Shown one piece after another: positions 12,501-21,700 of a DNA stretch of 64,000 bases. A program made the translations under genes and the position numbers. The notes under the pieces were generated by a model. That model saw only the letters and a list, made by a program, of their open reading frames with translations, made no database searches and was not told where the DNA came from. Each line of letters starts with the position of its first letter. Position 1 is the first letter of the stretch. The DNA is from Phoronis australis (taxonomy: Eukaryota; Phoronida; Phoronidae), in assembly GCA_002633005.1 (NCBI GenBank), contig NMRA01000525.1, positions 142,857 through 206,856 on the forward strand, read 5' to 3'.

Positions 12501-14677
12501 ATCCCACGTTCAACCCAAGAAGTGAACCACTTACCACTGATAAACTTGGTCTCAACCTATTCCTTAATCTGATGAAAAGAGATTTCTGAGTTCACAAAGA
12601 CCTGACAGTTCGTTATTCCTTGAGAAAATGCTCAGCATATGACATGATGTGCTGAGACAAGCCAACGTCTACAGCCTCAAATCTGACTAAAGAACAATTT
12701 CATAACGTCAAAATTTAGTTTTCTGATCGGAAGCCGGTTTACAGTCATTTTAAATGGAAAAAAATCAACAAAAACCGTCAATGTATCCATGGTCACCTGT
12801 TTAAAAACAAAAAGTTGAACAAGTAACAGTTATCTGTTTGCACTACTGTGCATTACTGTTGAACAAGTAACAGTTATCTGTTTGCACTACTGTGCATTAC
12901 TGTTGAACAAGTAACAGTTATCTGTTTGCACTACTGTGCATTACTGTTGAACAAGTAACAGTTATCTGTTTGCACTACTGTGCATTACTGTTGAAGTACG
13001 TGGGTAGATTGACCATTTAGTCTATTTGGTGCGGCCATCAGATTTCCAAGTAAAAAAAGGCTTTTTCTGTATTTTCGTCCAGCCATATGATTTAGCATTA
13101 TGGCAGAGCATTTCTAGTCCAGCCACATGATTTAGCATTATGGCAGAGCATTTCTAGTCCAGCCACATGATTTAGCATTATGGCAGAGCATTTCTAGTCC
13201 AGCCATATGATTTAGCATTATGGCAGAGCATTTCTAGTCCAGCCACATGATTTAGCATTATGGCAGAGCATTTCTAGTCCAGCCATATGATTTAGCATTA
13301 TGGCAGAGCATTTCTAGTCCAGCCACATGATTTAGCATTATGGCAGAGCATTTCTAGTCCAGCCATATGATTTAGCATTATGGCAGAGCATTTCTTGGTG
13401 AAGATAATAACATTATTCCCACCGCTTGAAAACTCTTCTAGTTATGATAAGCGTGTTTACTGGTGCACGACTGGCGCACGTGATATCGTCCCGGGTGTTC
13501 TCATTTTCCTTTGCCAGGCAGAACAATATGGCGTTTCTTAGAGGGAGTCAGCCCTCCTTTTAAGCAAACTGTGACAGAAAAAAGAAAAAATCACGAAGAC
13601 TATGTGGAAAACAAGAGAAGGCGTGGTTCCAAATCTGATTGGCAGAAAGGCCCTGGCACAGAAGACAGCATGCAATTTAAACAAAATGTAGTTTATGTGT
13701 TGGATGACATAGTCTTGCGAAGCCAGCCAGCTAACAGTGTGAAGACTATTGTCAAAATACAGCTAGGTACCATTGTGTGTTCAGCACCAACATACCTCAA
13801 AATTGTACACAGCCTGTGTAGTTCTGCCCGTCACCTCGCTGTGAAACTTGTATCAACATGTAGAGATAAAGACCAGTGGGGGTGCATGCAAAATCTGGGA
13901 GTCAACCAACACTCATCTTACTCGGCGAAAAAAGAAACTCATGCCAATAGGTGATCTAACATTTCACGAGGCGGAAAGCTGACGCTAAAGATCATACAAC
14001 AATTTTAACTGCAGAACAATGGTAAAACACCAATTTTTCCAACACCGGTAAATAATTTAGTGTACTCAAGGAAGAGTGTAGTTTTTAATGGCATTAATTT
14101 TGTGTCAGATTTTATCTGGTTAGTTCAAGGCTATGTCTTGTGTTGCTGGGAATTCATCAGCATCGAAAGTTTCTTGTTGGGACTTCTGCATTTTGTAAAA
14201 ATGATACTAGCCCTAATAGATGGTGACATCAACGCATAGAACAATCGTTTTTATTGATGTCAGCAGCAAGTTTGTGGTGACCGATACGAAAGGGCCGGGC
14301 GAGTGAACTTTGGGATGGGGCGAGTAGATTTTCTGGCTTACTCGCCCAGCTGGCGAGTGGGGTTTTGAAACTTGGGTACATCCCTGAGTTGACATGATTC
14401 TGCCATGGGAAATGACTTGGTAAACAAGTCGAATTGAAATACTGAAATTATGTGTGACCTTAAAGCTAAAATGTAAAGTCAAGACAACTTCCTCGCAGCA
14501 GGTGCCACTAGTCAGTTTTAAAAAAAGGAATTTGTTTTTCTTTCGATAGTTGTCTGGTAATTTGTAGCAAATCATAAGTTGTACTTACGATAAGCCTTCA
14601 ATGGCTATCTCAGAGGTAATACTCCATAAGTGGGTGGATGGTGTCTTCATTAAAAACAGCTCACGACTTGCCTTCAT
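455..14677 (-). CDS. TFCP2: CP2-family transcription factor (TFCP2/UBP1/TFCP2L1 group), 3' end outside window
   Basis: Ten exons on the minus strand splice in phase to about 379 codons: 14589-14677, 11412-11462, 10968-11044, 8403-8470, 7433-7538, 5946-6205, 4090-4200, 2311-2502, 1640-1733, 455-545. Every intron has GT/AG ends. Family hallmarks are read directly: [67 protein letters not shown] and [18 protein letters not shown] (CP2 DNA-binding domain), then a serine-rich linker, then a SAM-like domain ([36 protein letters not shown]). Family members bind DNA as tetramers at CNRG-N6-CNRG sites in the nucleus. The C-terminal oligomerisation domain must lie beyond base 1. The start ATG at 14677 has an A at -3 and is in frame with a second ATG at 14650. 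Which vertebrate paralogue is closest cannot be settled; an invertebrate usually has a single pro-orthologue. Confidence 0.93.
1040..1620. other. Intron stretch with clustered AAGCTTG motifs
   Basis: AAGCTTG or its reverse complement occurs at about 1061, 1097, 1169, 1230, 1277, 1515 and 1592, within an intron of the CP2 factor gene. The copy at 1059-1072 reads CAAG-CTTGGT-CAAG, which fits the CP2/LSF consensus CNRG-N6-CNRG. No gene is seen here. Confidence 0.4.
1640..1733 (-). CDS. TFCP2: TFCP2-like exon 9, SAM-like domain
   Basis: A 94 nt exon encodes [20 protein letters not shown] and NFSG, matching the WLHRNRFSTF..LF.NFSG start of the family's SAM-like domain. It ends in phase 1. Confidence 0.93.
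2311..2502 (-). CDS. TFCP2: TFCP2-like exon 8, serine-rich linker
   Basis: A 192 nt (64 codon) exon starts [20 protein letters not shown] and is rich in Ser, Pro and Thr, with [11 protein letters not shown] near its end. It corresponds to the unstructured linker between the CP2 and SAM-like domains. Acceptor CTCTAG, donor GTGAGT. Confidence 0.85.
2581..2817. repeat. 51 bp minisatellite, ~4.6 copies
   Basis: The unit contains ATGCAGCCATGCAATGTACA and repeats every 51 bases with few differences. Because 51 is divisible by 3 it is open in several frames on both strands, which produces long but meaningless ORFs. It lies in the intron between TFCP2-like exons 7 and 8. Confidence 0.95.
3024..3255 (+). 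mobile_element. Interspersed repeat, copy A
   Basis: About 230 bases match 34240-34492 in reverse complement; shared strings include TGGTGTTTTCTTTAAAACC and ACAGTTCTCCAGGAAGTCA. This is a dispersed repeat of unknown class with no ORF and no terminal repeats recognised. The rest of this intron (3256-4089) shows nothing further. Confidence 0.75.
4090..4200 (-). CDS. TFCP2: TFCP2-like exon 7
   Basis: A 111 nt, phase 0-0 exon encodes [20 protein letters not shown] and [14 protein letters not shown], which is almost identical to the family signature that closes the CP2 domain. Confidence 0.96.
5138..5556. repeat. 81 bp minisatellite, ~5 copies
   Basis: The block ACCAGACTGTCCTACCACTT recurs at 5141, 5222, 5303 and so on with 81-base spacing and near-perfect identity. 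It lies in the intron between TFCP2-like exons 6 and 7. Confidence 0.95.
5946..6205 (-). CDS. TFCP2: TFCP2-like exon 6, core of the DNA-binding domain
   Basis: A 260 nt exon encodes [32 protein letters not shown] and [20 protein letters not shown], the most conserved part of the CP2/grainyhead fold. Its acceptor and first ~35 bases belong to a 55 bp tandem repeat (four copies), so three further candidate acceptors lie upstream. Only the acceptor at 6206-6207 keeps the frame. Confidence 0.95.
6176..6390. repeat. 55 bp tandem repeat containing a splice acceptor
   Basis: Four copies at 55-base spacing. On the minus strand each copy contains TTTGTGTCTTC(A/C)(C/T)AG followed by ACATCCCACTATCCTACGG, i.e. 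the real acceptor and first bases of TFCP2-like exon 6. Candidate exon starts are 6205, 6260, 6315 and 6370. Confidence 0.93.
7433..7538 (-). CDS. TFCP2: TFCP2-like exon 5, CP2 domain
   Basis: A 106 nt exon encodes [14 protein letters not shown], then a [13 protein letters not shown] stretch typical of the family. It ends in phase 1 at GTAATT and joins exon 6 as [11 protein letters not shown]. Confidence 0.95.
8403..8470 (-). CDS. TFCP2: TFCP2-like exon 4, CP2 domain
   Basis: A 68 nt exon encodes [18 protein letters not shown] and KIYK. The family pattern is GQSYEI, then a variable loop, then K at the exon end before the SVVKLAFHD exon. Confidence 0.93.
8700..9930 (-). mobile_element. Tandemly organised repeat array (~142 bp subunits, ~430 bp higher-order unit)
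   Basis: Related blocks recur: AAATTGCCACTAGGGGG-type motifs at 8864, 9289 and 9722 define a ~430-base higher-order unit, and related motifs between them give a ~142-base basic period. Phrases such as GTTTAGGAGATACAGC and GAATCCATCCGAAAA recur. The right end (9840-9916, CGGACGCCCAGACAGAGATG to the palindromic ATAAATATGTGGGCACATAAA) matches the start of the element at 30062 in reverse complement, so this is a dispersed element family. It lies in a TFCP2 intron. ORFs here are not conserved and I take them as non-coding. Confidence 0.7.
8723..9736 (+). promoter_or_regulatory. Array of eight CTCF-core-like motifs
   Basis: Motifs fitting or nearly fitting the CTCF core (CCACYAGRKGGCRC-like) start at 8723 (GCCACTAGATGGCGC), 8864 (GCCACAAGGGGGCAA), 9006 (ACCACTAGGAGGTGC), 9144 (AACACTAGGTGGTGC), 9289 (GCCACTAGGGGGCGC), 9416 (GCCACTAGGAGGCGC), 9577 (GCCACTGGGTGGCGC) and 9722 (GCCACTAGGGGGCAC). 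All are on the plus strand, spaced 127-161 bases, mean about 143. The match to the vertebrate/insect consensus is seen directly; binding is inference. Confidence 0.5.
10968..11044 (-). CDS. TFCP2: TFCP2-like exon 3, start of CP2 domain
   Basis: A 77 nt exon encodes [20 protein letters not shown] followed by TYLNQ, the strongly conserved first segment of the CP2 domain. The donor GTGAGC splits a glycine codon that completes in the next exon (NQ-G-QSYEI). Confidence 0.94.
11412..11462 (-). CDS. TFCP2: TFCP2-like exon 2
   Basis: A 51 nt exon encodes [16 protein letters not shown], matching the conserved DVLALPIFKQ block ahead of the CP2 domain. The acceptor TTTTTAG and donor GTAAGA are both good. 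It is too short to appear as a stand-alone ORF. Confidence 0.9.
12815..12990. repeat. 44 bp minisatellite, 4 copies
   Basis: TTGAACAAGTAACAGTTATC repeats at 44-base spacing, with almost identical units, in TFCP2-like intron 1. Confidence 0.95.
13079..13394. repeat. 40 bp minisatellite, ~8 copies
   Basis: Units containing GATTTAGCATTATGGCAGAG repeat every 40 bases. The only recurring difference is CATATGA versus CACATGA, which alternates in several places and suggests that pairs of units were amplified. It lies in TFCP2-like intron 1. Confidence 0.96.
13511..13954 (+). pseudogene. 147-codon ORF of unknown origin, possibly a transposase-gene relic
   Basis: The ORF is open for 147 codons on the strand opposite TFCP2, inside its intron 1. 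Residues 20-50 are basic ([20 protein letters not shown]), followed by a W; the remainder has no recognisable domain. An overlapping frame starts [11 protein letters not shown] and stops soon after, which suggests a decayed frame. Short K/R-rich N-termini of this kind occur in hAT-derived and zinc-finger domesticated genes, but I cannot confirm a family. Confidence 0.25.
14281..14372. repeat. GCGAGT-rich repeat fragment
   Basis: GCGAGT or its complement appears five times in about 90 bases, including the palindrome ACTCGCCCAGCTGGCGAGT. It looks like a fragment of an old interspersed element in TFCP2-like intron 1. Confidence 0.4.
14589..14677 (-). CDS. TFCP2: TFCP2-like exon 1 (start codon)
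   Basis: The ATG at 14677-14675 opens a 29-codon exon starting [19 protein letters not shown] and ending at a GTAAGT donor (phase 2), which joins to the exon at 11462 to rebuild [10 protein letters not shown]. The N-terminus is poorly conserved in the family, so this exon is supported by phase and splice sites rather than by homology. TATAAA lies about 25 bases upstream of the ATG on this strand; whether it acts as a TATA box is unknown. Confidence 0.68.
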
Positions 14678-15688
14678 ATTTGCCTGTCCTCAATCTTTAT
14701 AGGCCCGAGCAATTTTACTGATCAGACGTCAAAAGTGAGTGTGCAGTCTTCTGACATGCAAACAAGCCAAGTTTTAGAAAGTTGGAAATTACAAAAATGC
14801 AGTATTGACTTGACACTTTAACTACAGGTGAACTCCGAATACTGGAAACACCAACTGGGCACACCTAATTTCAAATATAAGGTAAACCTACTCATTGGCA
14901 TATTCCACACAAACCGGCAAGAGGGTCTGGATTCATCTGGTGAATTCCAGTTCAGTCCAGAATCCAGTAGCCCTTAGAGACAGTAGCATAGTTAGCATGC
15001 ACTCACCTCATGTTGTATGTCATCGTACCCAGTTCGACACCCAAACCAGACAAGGATCCATCAAAATCAGCTGCCAAACCTCCGTCGATGTCATCGACAC
15101 GCCAAGAGGCCGAAGACACACCGTGTTGTCCGACACTCATACTGCACACCTAGTCAGTTGTTGACTCGACAGACACGTCGCGTCTCAAGCAGCAGTGTGT
15201 AGCCAAGAAATTCGACTTGTCTGATGATTCTGTTGTGCGAAGAATGGTCTGAAAACAAAATCATAAACTCTGATTAAGATTCTTTCCACCACCAGGGATG
15301 AAAATGATAAAGTAAACTTCCTTGGATTGAAAATGAGAACTAGGCCACTTCTAGGTTTCGAGTCGCACCTTGTTTTTCTCCAAATGACCTGTTTACGATT
15401 ACCGAAAAGTGGTCGACGACGTTGAATTAATTTTTATAATTTGTGAAATTCTTTGTTGTTTATAATATTCAATTTTCATTTCTACCATATTCAGCGATTT
15501 CTCGCTATCTAATTATCAAAACAGATATATACAAAATAATTGAAATATTTTTTGATTACACATGCGTCGATCTCATAACTTCCGGACACACCGCGTCAGG
15601 AAAAGTGGAAGCGAACAGTTTTGTTGCAGCAATGATTTCATCGCACTAAACCAAATCTTATGATCCTGTGAATATCCTACAGAACACA
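14678..15688. promoter_or_regulatory. Shared upstream region between divergent TFCP2 and RHEB
   Basis: About 1.0 kb separates the two start codons, which point away from each other. No exon is recognised here, though 5' UTR exons are likely. It contains an ETS motif next to RHEB and TATAAA near TFCP2. The short ORFs at 14895-15202 on the plus strand show no recognisable product. Confidence 0.6.
15578..15585 (+). promoter_or_regulatory. ETS-family site upstream of RHEB
   Basis: ACTTCCGG lies about 104 bases upstream of the RHEB start codon in a locally CpG-bearing stretch. This motif is typical of housekeeping and bidirectional promoters in animals. Function is inferred from position only. 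Confidence 0.45.
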
Positions 15689-15737
15689 ATGCCCCCGAAG
15701 CAGCGAAAAATTGCGATAATGGGATTTCGATCTGTTG
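15689..15737 (+). CDS. RHEB: RHEB exon 1
   Basis: Encodes MPPKQRKIAIMGFRSV plus the first base of a glycine codon; the donor is GTAAGC. The ATG context AACACAATG has C at -3 and is moderate. The exon break inside the P-loop is the usual RHEB position. Confidence 0.95.
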
Positions 15738-18700
15738 GTAAGCCTTTAAATTTCCATCACTTTTGCACTGCTGTGTGTATGTGTTCTGTGACTGTGTGTA
15801 TGACTGTGCGACTGGCCCTGGCCTTGGCCTCGGTGCAAAGCTTTATACTACTAAATATACAGCTTTCCGCCGATATGTATAAAAAACTACACCATCTGAC
15901 TCAAAATTAGTGTCATTAGAAAGTTCATACTTCCATGACTAAACTAAATTATTTACTGCACCAGAGTTGGAAAAAATGGCGTTCTAAGTTCTAACTTCTA
16001 CCGTTATTAGGGAGGACAACGATTTTTAATTTTTTTTTACAATATCCATGTGTCATACATTTTTGAAAAGCCCTTGGTGTGAGAAATGAAATGGTGCAAA
16101 AATCAGAAAAATTGGATGAGCGGTTGACGAGAAAATGGCCGTTGAAATGTGACGATAATGCGTAAAATATCTGCCTTTTTACCTAATTTCGTAAAAAATA
16201 AAAGAATATACATGTGCTGCATATAAAAAGATTCGTCTCATTGAGACAAACATGGTGGTGTGTATTACATAACTTTTGGATCGATTTCTACAGAGATATT
16301 GCTGTTTAAGTGCGTTGTTATAGCATCAGGCTCATGTTTGATGAAAACAATGGATTACAAAGCTTAAAAGGTAAAGAGCAAAGACACCACATCAGCTCAG
16401 AAATAAATACATCTGAGCTAGGAAGAAATTTCACATCAAATCACAAGATCACATTGGTGGATTTGGGGGGGCAAGGGGGCCTGGCCCGTGGCCCCTCTAA
16501 AACTCCCATATTTCATTTGGCAGTTTGAGGGTGCAAATATCTTACGGGTAAATTCCTGCGTAATACTCTGCCTTAACACCCCCTCCTATCTAAAAATCCT
16601 AGATCTGCCCCTGAATACTACTACATGGGCAACACATGATTGCCTGACAGTGACAGGGGGCTGGGGGATAGCTAGTCCCCCACTTTTTTCAGTGCTGGGT
16701 GCCACCCATGTACTATTAGATCGTATCATGGCAAAAAACATCAGGAAGTAGACAAAAGACCATTTGGGAAAACAAATCACTCTTAACATGAAGGGTTTTA
16801 TCATTTACGCAACAAAAACTTTGTAACAACTTTATTTCGAACGGTGAAGTTGCGATGCCATTGAACTTCAACGTAGCCGCTGGTGGCGCTGACATGCGGC
16901 GACTTAGTGAACTAACGACTGCTGTTTGAAAAGTGCCAATGCGCAGCAGTTTGACAGAATTTCTGAAAATGAAATAATTACCAATTAAAAGACTGATAAA
17001 TTCCTCATCTAAAAATCGGGGGGGCATATTGCGCAACTGGAAAAATATCAATCTCCCGACCGACCAAAATTAGGCCTTCCGGACGATCGAAAACTCGCCA
17101 TGAAAACTTGGCCTTGACTTCGAGAAAACAACTCGAGGAGATGCGCACGCATCTAAACTACATCCTGTCCAAATTTCATGTTTGTATTTGAGAGTATAGT
17201 GCTCTTTTGGATAGGAGGAACAAGAGGTACTTTTTCGAAAGTTGATCGTATGGCGGAAAATCGTGCGCTAAAAAAAGCTTAGAAAAAATGATTTATCAGC
17301 GATAATTTGAGACAAAAAGATTAAAAATTTACAAATAAAGACTAAGGTAACGATTTATAACACAAAATTGTCTTATAGTTAACTTTAAAGTCTGAAATCG
17401 GGTAATTTACCGACGTGGGTTTTACACGGAGGCAGATATGGAGCACCGTGACCTACTTTTTGATTGTCCTCCCTACCGTTATTCTGCTGCCTAAAATTGT
17501 GATGCGGTCTTTTGCGTCGGCGTCTGGCACCATGAAAGATTGCTTCACCTTTTGGCCAGTTTCTTTTTTCCTGCGATTCTTCAACTGTTCTTCTCTTCCA
17601 CGGGGTTGCGTACATGTCGCAACAAATTATTGGAACTTTTCATTTTGTTGTAGTTTTTAGTATTTTAATTCCAGCAAACCGAATTTCATCTCCTGAGAAA
17701 TGTTGTATAATTTTAGGAAATGGTGTGTACGCGTGTCACAAGCGTACTGTTTTCAAAACAATGACAGACTTTTCTTTGTTACCAAAGGCGAAGAATTGTG
17801 CAATAAAATGACGTTTATTAGATTGTTTTTCACTTAAACGGCTGAATTCGGCAAGGTGAGTGTCGGTTGGCCTTAAGATTTTGCATGCACCCCCCCCCCC
17901 CACCGCCAGTTGAAAAATGCGAGTTTTTTGGGTTTTTTTAGTTACAGGCGGTCTTATACATGTTGTAACAGACGTGCGCAGGCCTCGCATGTGGGCCCAT
18001 TGCACTGATTACTTGGAAATATTTGTATGCTTTATTAATATATGGTTAAAACCGAGCTGAGGAGCTAGAAACCTGGCTCAAGGGTTCGGCATTGTGACCC
18101 AGTGGGACTCGAACCCACGACCTCGAGTAAAGAAAGCGGGCACTTATCAACCAGGCCACACGGCCTCCTCTAAGTGAAATGTGGTTGGTCTGTTGTGACA
18201 TTGTTCCAGGCCCGATCAAAAATTCCGCTGCTTTATGCTAATTAGGTCATTCCAGTATAGGACAGTGGACATCCGTCACACTAGAATAAGCGACCATTTT
18301 GCACACAGCAATGTGATAACAATCATCTATGCAAAGCAGTTTACACGTCACTTCAATGCTGGTTGATAGTTACTCTGAAATTCAGAAAACGAATAAAGTT
18401 GAGTGTTGTTGCAGTTTTTTATTAATAACACGAAACAGCTGTCTGGAATGTATGAGAATGCGTCGGCCATTTTAGAGTGAGATCTAGCTGCCTGTCATTG
18501 AGAATAAGAAGTAAAGACTGAGCTATTTATAGCACATCACCATCTTAAAGTTGAGAATAAAAAGTAAAGACTGAGCTATTTATAGCACATCAGCATCTTA
18601 AAGTTTCACCAATGAAAAGTTACAGCTATTTGGTAACTATATTTATCTGAATCATTCACGTGAAGTTATGTAGAAGCTCAGAAATCAATCAACAAGCATT

Positions 18701-21700
18701 AATTCCGATACGATCTGCCCGAATTGGAATTCCAACATGGTCCTGGATCTTATTACGGTAGAATATTCTAGTATGGCACTGATTCCAATATGGTGCTGAT
18801 TCCAATGTGGCACTGATTCCAATATGGCGCTGATTCCAATATGGCGCTGATTCTAATGTGGTGCTGATTCCAGTATGGCACTGATTCCAATATGGCGCTG
18901 ATTCCAGTATGGCGCTGATTCCAATATGGCGCTGATTCCAATATGGCGCTGAATAACATTAAGTTAGATGCACGTGTTCTAACAACAAGAGTGACTCTTT
19001 TTGTCCTTGTAATTAGTTATTCAGTCACCAGGCTCACAAAAACTTTTGACCATGGGGTACTAGTATGACAGTATGTAACATAGGCTTCTCACTGGTTCAC
19101 TTTGCACATCATTGAGCCTTCATGCACTCTTTTCACCCTGTTTAATTTTGTTTATCTAGTTAGTGTTAACAAATATCTTACCACGTATTGTGTAAAACCC
19201 ACTGGGGCATATGGCTAATTGCACAGTGTTACCAGCTTGCATGGCACACACACACACAGACACAAATACACAAAGAAATTGTATTTGACATGCCAACTGA
19301 TTGGTTGGTAAACATTACCCTTAACTGATAACAAAGGAGTTGTCCTAGTTTGTGTTATGTAATCAACACCTGGTGTGAGGCTGTTTGGAGCTAATCTGTA
19401 CCAAGTCCATTATTGTGGACAACACTTAAACCTATTGTGTGGTAACTAACAGGTTATAAATACCAATTTTGAGTGCTGGGACAGTGTTGACATGCTTTCA
19501 ACCATTAGGGACTATTTTGGTGCTATTGGCAAGAGATGAAAAACTCTGACTCATGACTTAAATGATGCCTCAACAGCCAGAGGTGTTAGTTACAGGCAAT
19601 CCATTACCTGCTGGTGTAGTCAATGGTCCACAATCTGTTTTGACTCCTCACTGTGTCGAGTTGAGTTTATTTGTAACACGTTAGAATGACTTGCCTCGAT
19701 TTTGAAAACCGATGCAATGGTATTGGGGGATTAGTCAGTTCTTAACACACAAACTCCCTTCAGTACGAACATGGACTTTCGAACACGTACATGAATTTTG
19801 TAATTCCAGTCGAAATCTTCACTATTACTTCGAAATCCAGATTGACTTATGAGACCGTATATATCATATGCTGGTACAGTAATAGGGCAACACCGAGGCC
19901 TTCATGTAGCATACGTCCTGGGCGTCCATTTGGACGCTCTAGCACTAATCTGCACGAACTGGCCAAGACGCCCAATGTATCATTTGGATGCCCTGTCAAT
20001 CAGAATTTCTCCCCTTTGAACACCCACATTGTAAGACTACTAGGACTCTCAGTTGATGAAAGAGAGAATTTGGCTCTTTCAACTTAGAAAGAAATATACA
20101 ATGCATTTAAAATGTTCTGTTCAAACTATTTGCAAAGTATTTAGTAGACCTGTCAATCGTTAGCAGGTGTTTGGTTACCAGAGTGTCTCTGCTTTCAGTG
20201 ATCTCATATCCCACTGCAATTCAGTACTTTAAATAGGGACACCGACCTTCATTAACTCCAAACTGGTGTTTCAAAGCTGTAGTTTCATGTTTTTCATCTC
20301 TTTTTAAATGTCATTATTTTAATAATACGATGTGCCACAAGAATATACCCATTTAAAGTGTTTGAGTTTGTGCCCGTTTCATGCTTTTCTACATGTGTCT
20401 TAATATATGGAGGAGTAGTGACACCTGTTGCTAAAATATAAACTACACGTCATCTGTGTATTTTTCTTGTGTTGGTAACTGCAGCTTTGATGACTCATTG
20501 TACAGAATATAAAGCTAGTAAAGATGACATGATAAACTTTATAACAGCAATTTGACTTGAGATCACCAAAAACGGTGCACTCATCATTCAACCAATATCT
20601 GTTTCGTAAGCTACTTGGCTGTTTTCATAAATTTAGACATAAAAGTCTCGATCCGCACAGTTTCTTTAGTAAAAAGGTCACTACAAGGAAGCTGTTTTTG
20701 TAAACTTAGGTGTAAAAGCCTTGTTCAATGCATTTTTGGTAAAAACCTCACTATGTGTGTGTGGTTAGAGGGGTTAGTGGTGAATGGTGGTAACGCGTCA
20801 TTGAAATCATGGACGCCCTAGAATATTGGGAACTCCGTTTTGTGCAGGTCTTCATGCAGCATACGTCCATTTGGACACCCTAGCACTAAACTGGATGCCC
20901 TGGCAAGGAGCCGAATGTATCATTTGGATGCCCAGGGTCAATATGAATTTCTCCAATTTGGACACCCACATTGTACAAGTACTAGGACTCCCAGTTAAGG
21001 ACAGATTCATGACAGTTCAAAAGAGAAGTATTGGCCCTTTCAACTCAGAAAGAAACGAACAATACTTGTAGACTGTTGCTATGTGAGAAGACATGTCAGT
21101 CATTAGTAGAGGTTTGGTTGCAGTCTCTGCATTCAGTGGTCTTATCTCAAATTATAATTCAGTACTTAATACAGGGGCATGGATCTTGGTTAACTCCAAA
21201 CTGGTGTTTCAGAGCTGTAGTTTCATGTTTTACATATTTTTTTTAAAAACACCAAAAGAGGAAATAAATGTCATTATTTTAATACTATATTGTGCCACAA
21301 GAATATGCCAATTTAAAATTTTTGAGTTTGCGCCCGTTTCATGCTTTTCAATATGCGTAATGTTTTAATGTGGAGAAGCAGGGACACCTGTTGCCAAAAT
21401 ATAAACCACACATAATCTGTGCATTTTTCTTGTGTTGGTAACTGCAGCTCTGATGACTCTTTGTACAGAATATAAAAGCTAGTTAAAATGATATGATAAA
21501 CTTTATAACAGCAATTTGACTTGAGATCACCAAAAACATAGTGCACTCATTGTTCAACCAATATCTGTAATATTTGTTTGGTAAGCTACTTGGCTATTTT
21601 CGTAAATTTAGACATCGAAGTTTTGGTCCACACACTGTTTTTAGTAAAAAAATTCAATACAGGGCAGATGTTTTTGTAAACTTAAATGTAAAAGCCTTGG

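Noticed and set aside
17385-17615. 76-codon basic ORF on the minus strand
   Set aside because: Straddles the boundary of the 16009-17473 transposon, so it cannot be an old conserved gene; the basic run is low complexity.
18095-18172. Functional tRNA gene on the minus strand
   Set aside because: The T-arm is perfect, but the acceptor stem halves do not pair and no good anticodon stem forms. A SINE head explains it better.
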